NCBI GenBank assembly: GCA_036583965.1
Contig: JAZBQD010000013.1
Span: 5,930,144-5,994,143, forward strand
Source: Prunella strophiata
Taxonomy: Eukaryota > Chordata > Aves > Passeriformes > Prunellidae
Length of the DNA stretch: 64,000 nucleotides
Direction: 5' to 3'
Below, in pieces: positions 24,532 to 36,800 of this stretch (positions are counted from its first letter, which is position 1; each line of letters opens with the position of its first letter). The notes beneath the pieces are model-generated. The model was not told where the DNA came from. It ran no database searches and saw only the letters and a program-made list of their open reading frames with translations. The position numbers were made by a program, and so were the translations under genes.

Positions 24532-24697
24532 GTTGTGACTGTTTCTCTTCTGTCATTTGTGTGGAAAGTGCCACACACACTCCAGAACAACAACGGCTTT
24601 TGCTTGCATATTCCAGTGTTTCTTTTGTCAGCGAGTTCAGCAAAGTTGTAATTCTTCAAGTGCCAGCCCTGAGCTGAGTGAGGAGCCACCAGCAGAG
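24532..24697 (+). other. YPEL1: YPEL1 exon 2, 5' UTR part
   Basis: The segment follows a good acceptor (TTTTCACCTACAG, ending at 24,531). It contains no ATG. The frame of the protein has a TGA at 24,536-24,538 and stays open after it, so an extension could arise only from a non-AUG start. The first ATG is the YPEL1 start. Confidence 0.65.
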
Positions 24698-24814
24698 ATG
24701 GTAAAAATGACAAAATCAAAAACGTTCCAGGCTTACCTGCCAAACTGTCACCGAACCTACAGCTGTATCCACTGCAGAGCCCATCTCGCCAATCACGATG
24801 AATTGATCTCCAAG
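24698..24814 (+). CDS. YPEL1: YPEL1 coding exon (residues 1-39)
   Basis: It encodes [15 protein letters not shown] to ...NHDELISK and contains the first zinc-binding pair C23/C26. It ends in AAG followed by GCAAGT, so the donor is GC, matching the strong AG|GCAAGT consensus of GC-AG introns. The intron is phase 0. Confidence 0.95.
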
Positions 24815-27800
24815 GCAAGTGGTTTCTTTAGAGACCTCATGAATTATTTCTTAACCAAAATGGTTGTCACTGTGACACCACTGCCAGTAGATAAGGGATG
24901 CAAATTGATGCATACTTCAAACTATCTTCCCTGGGTTCACTCTTGGGTCATACATGTTGTGTACTAAGAACTGGATGTATTCTGGAAACTTCTGAATGTG
25001 ACATAAAGGTTGATCTAATCTATTCCCCATGTTAACAGCCTGTGTCTGCTGTCAGGTGGGTACTGTTTGTGAGCTGTTGTATCTGAAAAGTCTGCTAAGG
25101 AAAACTGTCAGAAGAAGCATGGATCTCTGGGTAGGGAATTTCTGGTTATGGTTATTCCAGATAGAGATTTCTTTTGTCTCTGTTGGACTGAAGGTCACAA
25201 AATAGTCTGTTTCCAGGGTGTCCCACTTGTGTTATGGAATCTGTAAACACACTTTTGCTGTCTACCAGCTCCTAAGGAATAAGATTAGCCAGAGATGTTC
25301 AAAATAGTTGGACTGTCTGAGCTTAGAGAATAGGTGGAACCTTGAAACAGGCTAGGCCTGCCCTTCTTCCCTGTTGCTAGAAGAAACCAAGACTCGTAAT
25401 GTATGAAATATGTAGGAAAGCTTGAAGTTTGGGATAAATACTTGACAGACTGGTTTATTCTTTGCTTCAAACAAACTCCTGATTAAATTACTCTTTATGC
25501 TGTCATGGAAAAAACTCTTCAGTTGCTTTTCAAACTTTTTAATACAAAATGTCCTCTATATAATTGTTTTGTCAAATAAAGTTAGTTATAAAGGGTTTGA
25601 CACTAAAAGTTCTCTCTGTTGCTCCTGCATGTTTGTGTGTTCAGCAGCACCCAGGAGATGCTGCTCTTCAGTCCTGAAGAGATGGGAGTGCTTGAAAATG
25701 CTGCTGCTTCTGAATTTAGGTTTTCTTTGGGTGAGGAGAAAGTATACCTGCTTGCTTATCCAAAGGCTATCAGGCAATAATGGGTTTTTCCCATACAATT
25801 TTTTCCTTTTACTTGAATTTATTTTTTTTCCATGTTGATTTCACAATTTGAGTATAAGAGGCCTTTTTGGCACTGCTGGTTTCTAAATTACAGGCACTCA
25901 GTTTCATTATTCACTTAATGTTCTGGGCCAGAAAATACTGGGAGGGGTTAATCTTTCCTGAACTTCAGGTTGTAGATACTTACAAGAAGAAAGAAACTCT
26001 TTTTTTTGCTGTGTCTTTTAGCATGTATTAATTCATTGAGAAAATGCAATCCAAGCACATACTTAATGAGAAGCTCTTCTTTTTGTGGACTTAGATTTTT
26101 GCATGCCAGCTAAGCTGCCACTGTTGCTACATGAGCCAGTTTTCTCCAAGGGCTTGGGAGCTTTGGTCAGCAGAATACTTCAAATATGTTAAGCAAATCA
26201 TGTGTTCATTTTACAGCTTCATAAGTCATTTCAAATGTTAAGAATCAAATTTTCAATTCAAAGAAAACATAGAGGACTCTTCAAAAATCTGTAGTAAATA
26301 CAAATCATTATTTTTAAGTTGTTTCTAATGGTGTTGGGGAAGGATGTTAGAGGTGGATTCTGCTTGATTTCTGGCTTCCTTAATTTTTGATGAAGACACT
26401 TCACAGAAATATTTGTACTTGCAGGTTGATCATATGCTTATTTGACAGCTGATTCATATTTTGTCAATTTAAGATTTCTTAACCTAACCATATTTTATTG
26501 TCTAAATCTGTATGGTAAAAGAGAAATGCATTTAAATGTGTGGTATATTTTTGTATGCTTTTAAAATAAAAAGAACATTTGTCATCTATTGTACTTGTAT
26601 TTGGGACATAGCTTTGGAAAATCCATCTTCCTTAGGCTGAAGCTTTACATAATCCAACACAGGGGAAGTTCTTCTGATGGGAAGAACTGCAAAGCAATAG
26701 ACTTGGATCATTAAAAATAAGTACAGCTGGCCCTGGGGAGGGTGGGGAGTGCAAATAAATTGATTTTTTTTTTTTTTTTTTTCTGAACTTCTCTTAAAGT
26801 GCCTTCATTGAGGCACATTATGTGCAATGAACTTGTTTTTTGACATATCTAGAATCCTGGTTACTGTAACTTTTCAGATGCAGGAAAAAAATCCCAAACA
26901 AGCATAAACCAACCTGGAGTGTAGCAAGTTGATTCTGTACCATCTAAAGTTAACAAAGAACAGTGTGGTTCCTGGGCTGGTGTGGATTTCTAGATGGAGT
27001 AGAGACAGACTGTTCAACCTGACTTCCCCCCCACTGCCTTACCTTGAAGGCCTAGTTCAAAGCTAAAGCTGTGTTACATTGTCTAAATACAATTTTTAGT
27101 TACAGATTCTCACTTTATTCCAAATGCTTCCTGTACCATCATCTCATGTCAGAACCCAGTGCCTCGGGTTCTCTGCAGCAGATAAAGGCAAACAGTGTTT
27201 ACCTAATGCCTGGCTGTGGTGCTTCCTTTGGGGGCTGTCCCTCACCCCATCTTTTCTGGGTACATGGTGGTTGTTTCTTCCTCATGTGTGGTCAGGGAAA
27301 ATGAACCAAAATGTGTGGTGCACTTCTAATTTAAAGCAGCTCCAACTGGCTTTCTCATGTGCTTTGAGGTATAAGAGTTTATTATACCTGACACTGTAGT
27401 GGTTTTTGACTTGAAGATGAAAAGATAAGCTATGCTGTGAACTGAGTAGTGTTTCTCTTAAATGTTGGTCTGTCATGGAAAAGCAAAAAGTGCTGCATAT
27501 TTCTGTCAGTCATCCCTTTGATTCTGAGCCTAAGAATCCCTGACTTCAATACAGATTTGCAATTCTGCTTTTGACAACTGTTGATGCCAATTGTCTGACG
27601 AGGATGGTGGTGTACACGAATCACCTTTTCATTTTATTTCTGTTCTTTTTGAGCAGCAGGATCTCTTTCTTGCCCTGGAATGAATCACAAAGCTCTCTTT
27701 TTCTTGTGTCCTTGCTGGTGATAAAATGGCAACCAAGAGTCTTGGCAATGGCTTAGAAATAAGAACACAGATTAATGAGACAGGGCAAAAATGTGTTACC

Positions 27801-30800
27801 TGCTGAAGTGAATTCAGATGTGGTTTTAGTTTTCTCTGCAGCTGTGAAAGGACTCTGTATGTTGCCCAGTATTGAAATCAACATGATGTTAGTCGTTAGA
27901 GCATTTCTAGAGGTTTTCACTCTGTAATAACCTTGTGTTTTCTGCACCTGGGGAGGAGTTTGGGGAAGGGGAAGGTGTGGGAAGAGGACTGGTTGAGATT
28001 AGGAGCCCCAAACTGGGAAGTCATTGGCAGTAGAGATAATGACAACATTATTCTGTACAGCTGGACACATGCACACATGTATGAACAGTTGCCATAATAA
28101 TTTATAACTCCCAGGTTATCTTGGGGTGACCATTGATTTGAAGGATACACAATAAGAGAACTAATAAACTGTAGGTGTCTTTTAATTGAACTAAGTGTAA
28201 ATTTAAGGTGGTGTCAGGTCATCTTAGAGGTGACTGATTTGTGTTGCTGACAGGTCTGTGAGTGCTGGATTTTCTCTTTCTTTGGTGAAGACTTCAGAGT
28301 CTGTCAGGATGTTCAAGTATTTTTTAAAATGCTTTGAGAAGGAATAAACCAATCATCACTACACTAGGATATGTTCACAAGATGGGGAAGAATGGGGAAG
28401 AACCTATGGCTTTTTAAAATTTCTTTAAAGAGGCAAATATTTTTAGAATCATATCCTACCATAACTGTAGGCACAAAAGAGAAGTAAACTATGAGCAAAC
28501 AACCACAGGTCTTAGTGAAGAATAAGGCAAGGAGCTGATGCCATAGGAAGCAATTAATGAACTTAACATTGATACTTCATGGATTTAAGATGTTCAAACA
28601 GCACGTAAAAAGTGACCAAGCAATATATGTTACTACTAATAATTTTTAAAATCCAAGCATAATTTAATTTTGAGAGAACTTCTACAAGACTCCCTAAAGT
28701 ACAGGGGAGGTTTCCACTTGTGTGGTCTAAATAAAATGTTATATATTTGCTGCTCTTGGAGCAATTCTGGAATGAGTTTTGTGGAAGGCCTGACTGAAAG
28801 AGCTTTCTTTTGATTTATTATGTAATAGTAGGAAATATGCAGTGATTATTAGGAGCAGTTAATTTTATAGGAGACAAATGTTGAAGAGCAGAAGTTCCAA
28901 AGCACTTGAGAGTGGCTTGTACCTGCTAAGTTCCAATAATTGTTTAGAAATTCAGGTATGATCCAATGAATTACAAAAAAATAAAAATACTTACTAGAAT
29001 CTTGGAAACTATTGGATATACTGCAAAGGATAATGTTTGGTTACTCAAGGTTGACCTGCTTGAAAGACTGTTGAAGCATCTTACAGTGTGCCTTAATTCT
29101 GGGAATGGAGAGAATTTGGATACTTTGTATAGATGTCTGTATAAATACTGTCACTTTCTTCTGTCTCATTCATTGCCAAGCATATCTGACCAGAGGGGAA
29201 AAAAGCCATGTGAAGTCACAGACAAGACTAGATGTGTCAATATTTTCAAGAATGAGTTCTGCATAAAGGTATATACATACATACATGTAACTGTCATTGA
29301 CTGCATTGGGAAATCCTTGCACCTTTTGAGTGAAAGAATGATCTTGGTGGTTAAGTTTAGTTCTCCAAGGCATTCAGTATGATTGCTCTTCTATTATTGA
29401 TGAGAAGGAAGAGTCTTAAGCCTAAATAGATGCTAGAACATTTTTAGCAATCTGTGGTTTTGTCCTCCACTGTGTAACTGATGAGATCAAGAGGAATTTT
29501 TTTAAAGGGTTTATTGTCTTTAAGTAAATGTGTTGTGCTTAGCTTGGCTCAATTTGTAATCCTCCTTTGCTTATGATATAATGAGTATTTAGAAACATAG
29601 ATGGGCCTGTTTTATGTATGCTTGAAGGCCATTTTTGTTCCCACACTAATTTCATAAATATTCTGGTGATAATTTTTTTTCCACCAAGAGGCTTCTAGTT
29701 TTTTGGGTTCATTTTTTTCTTCTGGGGAAAGAACCTAGTTTTTGAAAGAGAAGCAATCTTTGGAAAGCATCCAAGAATAGATTTGAAGGCTTAAAGGAGT
29801 TGGAAAGTGCAAGCGAAGTGTTCTACTCTGTGTATTTTGACATAATTATTTCTGAAATCCATTCAAGAAGCTGCATAGGTCAAGATAATTTTTCCTGCAT
29901 GACAAAGTCTTCACTTCAGGGAAATATCATTTGCCAGGTTTGCAGGCATGCAGTTCTTGGGGTAGAATTTTTTAAGGCTATTCTCTACATATTGAACTTT
30001 GTAACTTGCTTTATCAAATTCAGTAAATACTTGAATGGAAATTAATTTTAAAAAAAATAGTATTTATCATGGAGTCCTCTAGAAGTTGCCTAGGAAGCAG
30101 CTGGGCAGCAGCATCTCTGGTGGTCTGCATTATCAAAGAGTTGGATGTGAGGGAAACACCAGCTGGAACAAATGTGGGGGTTTTCCCCTGATAATTTTTT
30201 TTTTGTCTGTACATTACATTGAATTAAGTTTTCTGAATTTATGTTGCAAGTCTTGAAGTGAAAGGATATCCTTACCCTCTCTGATGCTGAGGAGATAATT
30301 TCACACATCAGAGGACTTGTGTTGCTGGTTTACTTTAAGAATGCTGCTCCTAACAAGTACAATTTTCTGTATTTCCCAAATTTGCTTATTTGTTCCGAGA
30401 ACTGTTTCAGCTTGATCTATCTTAGCTTGTAAAGGGAGCTCCAGCAAATGAAAGGAAATTAAACCAGATGAAAACCTATGGACTTCTTTCATTTTCCTTC
30501 TTCAATATTTTACTTCTGTGTTTCAAGTAGCTTGCAGACACTGGTAATGCCCCTGTGGCTTGCTCAGACTAATGCCTGCCTTGCCCCCAGTCCATGCTAA
30601 GGTGGCACTTTCCCTGGATATTTGCTGTAGAGCATGATCTCTAGCCATGCAATCTAATCCCATCTCTGGGGAATAATTGATGGCATAAGCTTTTCAGTAG
30701 CATCCCTTCCCCCACCCATGCCTTCAGCTGTGCCTTAGGGCAGTAAATACATGTTCTGCTTGACTGATATCTCCTTTCCTCCTGGGTAAAACAGCTACTC

Positions 30801-33800
30801 CTGGTGTTAGAGGTAAGGGTGGGTTTAACTTGCAAGCATAGATCATACCTAATTCTGCATGTGTGTACAAGTGAAACATGTATAAAGCTTCCTTACTACA
30901 TCATGTATCAGTGACAGAGGTCTGTCAGATGACTTGAAAAGATCCTAGTTCCAAACTGTTCTTGCAGGTGACTTCACTGTAGTTTGTAAGCACAGTTGGA
31001 TATTATTGCTGATACTATTAGATGTTCTGGATACTTTCAGCTGTGCTGAAACAAGAAAACATGATAGATCTTATACATCCTTCTGGATAAATGGGTAGCT
31101 GGTCAAAGATACGAATTTTCTGAGGAATAATTTAACTCATAAATCAATACAGTATTATTAATTGAGGACCATGAAAAAGCAGCCTTATAGCAAGTTTAAA
31201 GTTCAACTGCAGATATTAGTGGAACTGATAAATTGCCCAGCTTCTCAGTGAAAATCCTGGTTGCTGTGAATCATAATTGATGAGAATTGGTCACACTTGC
31301 CAGTCTCTTCTAATTCCTCTCTACTGGGTAAGACACATTTAAGACTCAGTTTGAATAGAATGTTCTGCTTCAGTTTTGATTTATGTATAGTGCTTGTGAT
31401 CTTGGGAGTGCTGATCAAATGTTGCACAGTTAAAGTTTGTGTTTGCATAGGTGATGTTTATTCTGTTGAAGAGTGGTTTGTCTGGAGACTGGTTTGAACA
31501 GTTGTGCCTGTTAGTCCTTGACACTGCCATTTAAAGTACTTCCTTTCATTTTCTTGGAGGAGTTGACACATAAGGTGTTCAACCTGAAGGTCCCTTAAAA
31601 TTCATGTCAGTATAACTGAATCATACAGTGCAGAGTGTGAGAAACCTAGTGCTGGTAAAAACAAATGTTCAGTATTAATTTTTTTCTGGTTATGTAAAAT
31701 ATTCTTTTTATAGCCAAGTTACAAGATTAGCAAGCAGCTCAAGCACCAAACTGAGCTGTCCTCTTTTGATTTCTAGTAGTAGGATGCATCAGAAAGTAGA
31801 ACTCTGATAATAAATCTTTCTTACACCAATAAGAGACTGCATCTGTGACAGATGTATACCCTTTTTGTGGTGTTTGAATACAGTTCTGGGGAAAAAATAT
31901 CATCTGTTCATGTGAATAAGAAACTGACTGCCAAGTGATGACAAGAGATTGATAATAAAAATTAGAAGGCATGGGAATTTAAAAATGGATAACCTTGCAG
32001 TGCTTTTATTGCAGTCAGTGTATAGGAGTTCTGCATGGCTGGATTGCACACCATTCAATGCTCAATGAAACACAGATGATGTGGTTGGGCACTGGGTTTA
32101 AAGGGAAGTCTGAGTTGCCTGGACCCAGGTTCTGTGTTCCAGAATGCAATTACACAAGTTGCTGCAGGTTCCTGTCGAGTTACCTGAGTGATGTAAACAG
32201 GGAGGAACTTGCTCTTTGCAGCTGGGCAAGGAAACAAGTGTTCTGTGGCATGTAAATACAATCCTCAGCCTCTAAGCATGAGTGTAGGTAAGAAAAGATG
32301 GTATCAAATGCACCAGTCATGCTCTGGGAATGGGCAGCAAGGCTGGAATGGAGGAGCTTTCCACAATGGGATGTTTGTGAACACACTTTCTTTCTAAAAT
32401 CACTGTCACAGGAAAAGATTCTGTGTTGCTTCTCTCTCCACTCTACCTTGATAATCCTAAAAGTTAGAAGGTAATGGCCATTTCTGAGGGAAAATAAGCC
32501 TAGGAGAGTACAGTATATCTAGGGCAACAAAGCAAAGGGTGCAAGAAAAGTCATCTTTAAAAATATATTAGGAAAAGAAAAACAACTAAAGCAGTGCTTT
32601 CCAACCAGTGGTTTGTATTTCATTTGGCTTGAATTTTTTTTCAGCTTATGAAACCAGAGAGGGGAATAGCTGCTTTTTGTGCTATTCCTGGCATCCTGTT
32701 ACTGCCCTCTGCTTAATTTTGAAAAATGCAGGGTCAAAGGAGAGCTTTTATTAGGTGATACTAAGTCAAGACTAAACATAAACTTGGCAGAAATAATCGC
32801 CTAAGATCGTTCAGAAAATCTCCTGACTCTTTGTTTTTTTCTTTAGTCTTTTTTTTTTCTTCTCCAGCCTGCTGGGGAACTTCAGGTATGGCACATGAGT
32901 AGTTTAAAAAATATTGTATAGGACCAGACAAAAAAACACCCAACCCACCACATTATTTTGTATGTGACTGGTGAGTATAATACATATAAATAGAGAAACT
33001 AGCACATGATAATAGCAAATATTTCTTGGTGCTGTTTGAAAAAGGATTTGTGAATTCTAATTTACAACATGGAATTTGTAAAGCAAGGGGAAATGGCTGC
33101 AACTTTTTTAATTTTAAGACTTTTTACAGTAGTTTAACCAAATATCATGGTCATCATGGCTTTGTAAGTTCTTTTTAATAATTTCAGGTATGTGAAATAC
33201 AGAAGTTCTAGTTTTATGTTTACTTCTTACTGAATAAGAGGATTTTTAAAGTGTTTCCTTTACCTTTTCTTAAATTTTGGAGTTGCACATCTGTAGTTTT
33301 CTCTAGATTAATATGTTGTTTACCAGGCTAGTTACTCATTTGTTAATGGGCATTTTTAAGAGTCTGTGTCTGAAGAGTTTTTGTTTTCACCTGCAGTAAG
33401 CATTCTGTTTGTTACTGGCTCTAGTCTAGAGAGTCCTGGTTATTCTGTAGGAACTGCAGAGTGTAGGTCTGCACAGCTCTGCCAGTTTTGTGATGTGTGT
33501 TTAAGTATCTCAGGAGAACTGAACTAGTGGTGGGGTTTTTGTCTGTTTGTTTTAAAGGTAGCTGTAAGGATAAATTACTTTCTGACACAACTGTTCAGAC
33601 TCTGTTCTCAACCAAGTCTCCCCTTTTCAGGGTCAGTCCTGCCTGAAGTTTCAGCTTTCACTGTCCTGCACAGCCTATCTGGTTTTCCTTGCCTGGTGAA
33701 AAATAAGACTTGCAGTTCTGGCTGGTGGAGACAGTATTTTTTCTTTTGTCTTTGCTGAAGGTAGAACCTCCTTAGAATCACTGAGGTTGGAAAAGACCTG

Positions 33801-36800
33801 TAAGGTCATAAAGTGCAATCACAAACCCAACAGTGACAAGTCCACCACTAAACCATGTCCCTAAGTGCCACATCTGTGTCTGTGGTGACTTCACCACTGT
33901 CCTGGGTAGCTGTTCCAATGCTTGACAAACTTTTTGGTGAAGAAATGTTTCCTGGTATCCAACCTAAACCTCCCCTGGTATGACCTGAGGCCATTTCCTC
34001 TGGTCTTGTCACTTGTTAGGTGGGAGAGGAGACTGACCCCACCTTGCTACAACCTTCCTTCAAGTATTTGCAGAAAATTAATATGTTCTCTCAATACTTC
34101 TTTTAAATGGTTGCTAAAATAATAAAATATTAGTGCTATTAACTGTTAGGTAGAATTTTTCATATGAAATATTTTACAAGTATGTAAGGGCTGTATGTAA
34201 CTACTCTGGTACTATTGCTGCCTAGAGTAATCCAGAGTCAAGGATTTCTTTAAACATTCTTTATTGCAGTATGTAATCTGGTTAGTGTTGATCAAAAAGG
34301 GTTAATTTAGATGCATTTTCCTTTTACAAGGTGGTTTTGGGGTTTTTTTCACATTGTTGTGAGTAAAAGACAACAATTATTGCTGTTGTGTTGCTAGTTG
34401 GTAGAGTGGCAAAATACCCATTTTAGTGTCAAATGACTTGTAATGATATAACTAAATATGTGTCAGGAGAAGAATCCATTGCAGAAAGGACCTTCTGCCT
34501 ATGTTTTCATGTTGATCTAATGCAGGCTCTTGAAAAGTTTCTCTGTGATGTTCAACACTAGAACCACAGGGATTCTTAAAAACAATTGTACTTTGTCTGC
34601 ATCATGGATAAAGTAGTTAGTTTACTTTGAAAGTAGGTTAGAGAATGGAAAGGCTCAAAGAAAAAAAAATTAAGACAGTTTACAGATTTTTTTTTAAACG
34701 GAATTCAGTATGGAAGAGAGAAAAAAGAAAAACTCAGTTCCAGTGTGATCCTGTTTGGAAAGGAAATAATGGATATGTCTAAATTACCAAGTAATTCAAT
34801 GCAGAAGGAGCCAGATGAAAGCAGTGGTGTGTCTGACACAGGTTTGGAATGTTTTACCTGTGCCTGGCTCTGGTCTGCTCACAAGTTCTCCCAGGATGTC
34901 TGCAGCTCACATCCTGAGCACAGGTTTGGGTCTGTGTCTGCATTAACACTGCTGAGCGCACAGAAGGAGAACTGCTGGTTTAGTTGGTTCAGAAGGATCA
35001 AGGGTGCAGTTCCCAGGCACTGAAACTGCTCCACAAGCCAAACCAGCCCCCAGTAAGTGTGGCTGATTAGGGGTTTTAATTCAAAACTGTGCTACTGCTC
35101 TGAACTAAAACATTAATTTAGATCCAGCCAAGAAAGTCTAAGTGCCATTGTTTGTCCCTAATTTATCAGGAATGTCAGAGATTGGAAAGCATATGCCTGT
35201 GGTCAGGCTTTTGATGGTAACAGTTGTCTTACTAAAATGAAGCTGAGCTTATCTGTGAATTGTAAACTGATCAGATGCATTTCCTGAGTACAGTATGCTG
35301 GTTTTATGCTTGGTCCAGAATTTCACTGCTCTTATATCAAATGATGCAATCAAATTAAAATAAATAATCTTTTGGCTGCAGCAGGGGAAGACAGAGGAGA
35401 TGGGAGTAATTCCCTTTGAGTTAAAAGCAGATTATTTCAATTAGCCTGAAGGATGTCTAGGAAAATGAGAACTGATATCTTGCAGAGGGGTAGGAAAAAA
35501 GTATGTTTTGCTTGCATTATGGATGTTGAATTTAAAAATGTGCATTTTTTTTTTTTAATGCAGTCCTTCCAGGGAAGCCAGGGACGAGCCTACCTCTTCA
35601 ATTCTGTGTAAGTATGTGGTTATGGTTCTGCACACCACCTGCAGAGTGTAACTTTGTGCTTCCCAAAGGGAAAACAGTAGGAATTAACATAGCTGTACTT
35701 TGCCCTGTTCTTTTTAATGCTGGCTTTACTCACCAGCAGTAGTTATTAAAGAGCTACTGGGCTGATTCTGAAGCACTCCTTTGCACATATATGAGTTTAT
35801 CTTATATGTTAAATAATTCTACTAAGAGCTGAAAGATTAGGGGAGTGTGTTAATGTAAAATTCCTTTTGTCTATGTAATGGTAGCTGTCTGAGGAGCTGC
35901 CATTCTGAGATACTCCAGAAGTCACAAGATATTGAGTGACTGTAAATTTTCTTTAGACAACTCTACTGTGGTCTAAAGAATTTCCCAGTCTGACAGTTGG
36001 ATACATTTACAGGTTAATGTTTCAGTAAACTTGGTACCTCTTTAATGACCTTGAATATTGCAAATGTGCTAGAGGCAAAAGGTCTCTGTGATCTTATCAA
36101 GTCTAATATTTGCAATCTTAGGCATGTCCTTCCCTTGATAGGAGACTCTTTTCATTTGTTAATGGGTGTATTTTAAGTTTTTTTATATGCAGGATTACAT
36201 TTTTGTCTTTCTTTTTCAGCAGTTTTTTGTGTTGCAGCATTTTGAAAAAGATACAGTTAAGTGTCCTGGTCTATTTTTGACCAGGATAATGGAACTGTAA
36301 CTGCAAAGGATTTGATTGCAGATCCTTGAAATTCTTTTAATATGTAGTCCTTCAGTGGTGACTTGGGATTTCTGCTATAATTCTAATAGGAAGAGTCTGG
36401 TACTACAGCAGCAAAAATGGCAAAATTTTGTTCATTTTTAAAACTGTCTAAAAACTTGGTTTAGTCTTGCCTCATTTGTGGAAAAACTGGCTTGATGCAG
36501 TACTGAAAGGGAGGTTTTGTTTTGAAATTGCTGTTTGTTCATCAGAGCTGAGTCTGCTGATCTGTAGCAAAGAAATATTTATGAGGCTTTTTTCTTGCTG
36601 CTATTTTGGAGCTGGTTCTAAATTCAGCTCTTGGTGCTGATTCACTGGTACAGACTTCCATTAGAGAGGTCTCAAATAGTTTTTGAAGTAAAGCCTGATA
36701 CTGTAGAAGTGTCCAGTTACTGTGTAGTGTTCTGTTCTCTGGAAGTTTAACTATTTAGCTTGTCTTTGTTGCTGGCAGTAGTATCACCAACAGTGATACC

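Larger units (their letters stand above)
24815..35563 (+). other. YPEL1: YPEL1 intron 2 (GC-AG type, about 10.7 kb)
   Basis: The donor is GCAAGT at 24,815; the acceptor is a long T tract ending in AATGCAG at 35,563. The intron holds a 19-base T tract at 26,764-26,782 and a CR1 fragment at about 33,772-34,110. No other gene is recognised; open frames in it are short and without motifs. Confidence 0.9.

Noticed and set aside
24557..24967. 136-codon frame containing the YPEL1 N-terminus
   Set aside because: The upstream part is 5' UTR reached only from a TTG codon, after an in-frame TGA at 24,536. The downstream part reads into intron 2. Only 24,698-24,814 is coding.
36075..36140. Possible further CR1 scrap (GTGATCTTATCAAGTCTAAT)
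   Set aside because: The resemblance to the CR1 word AAGATCATCAAGTCCAA is too short and diverged to call.
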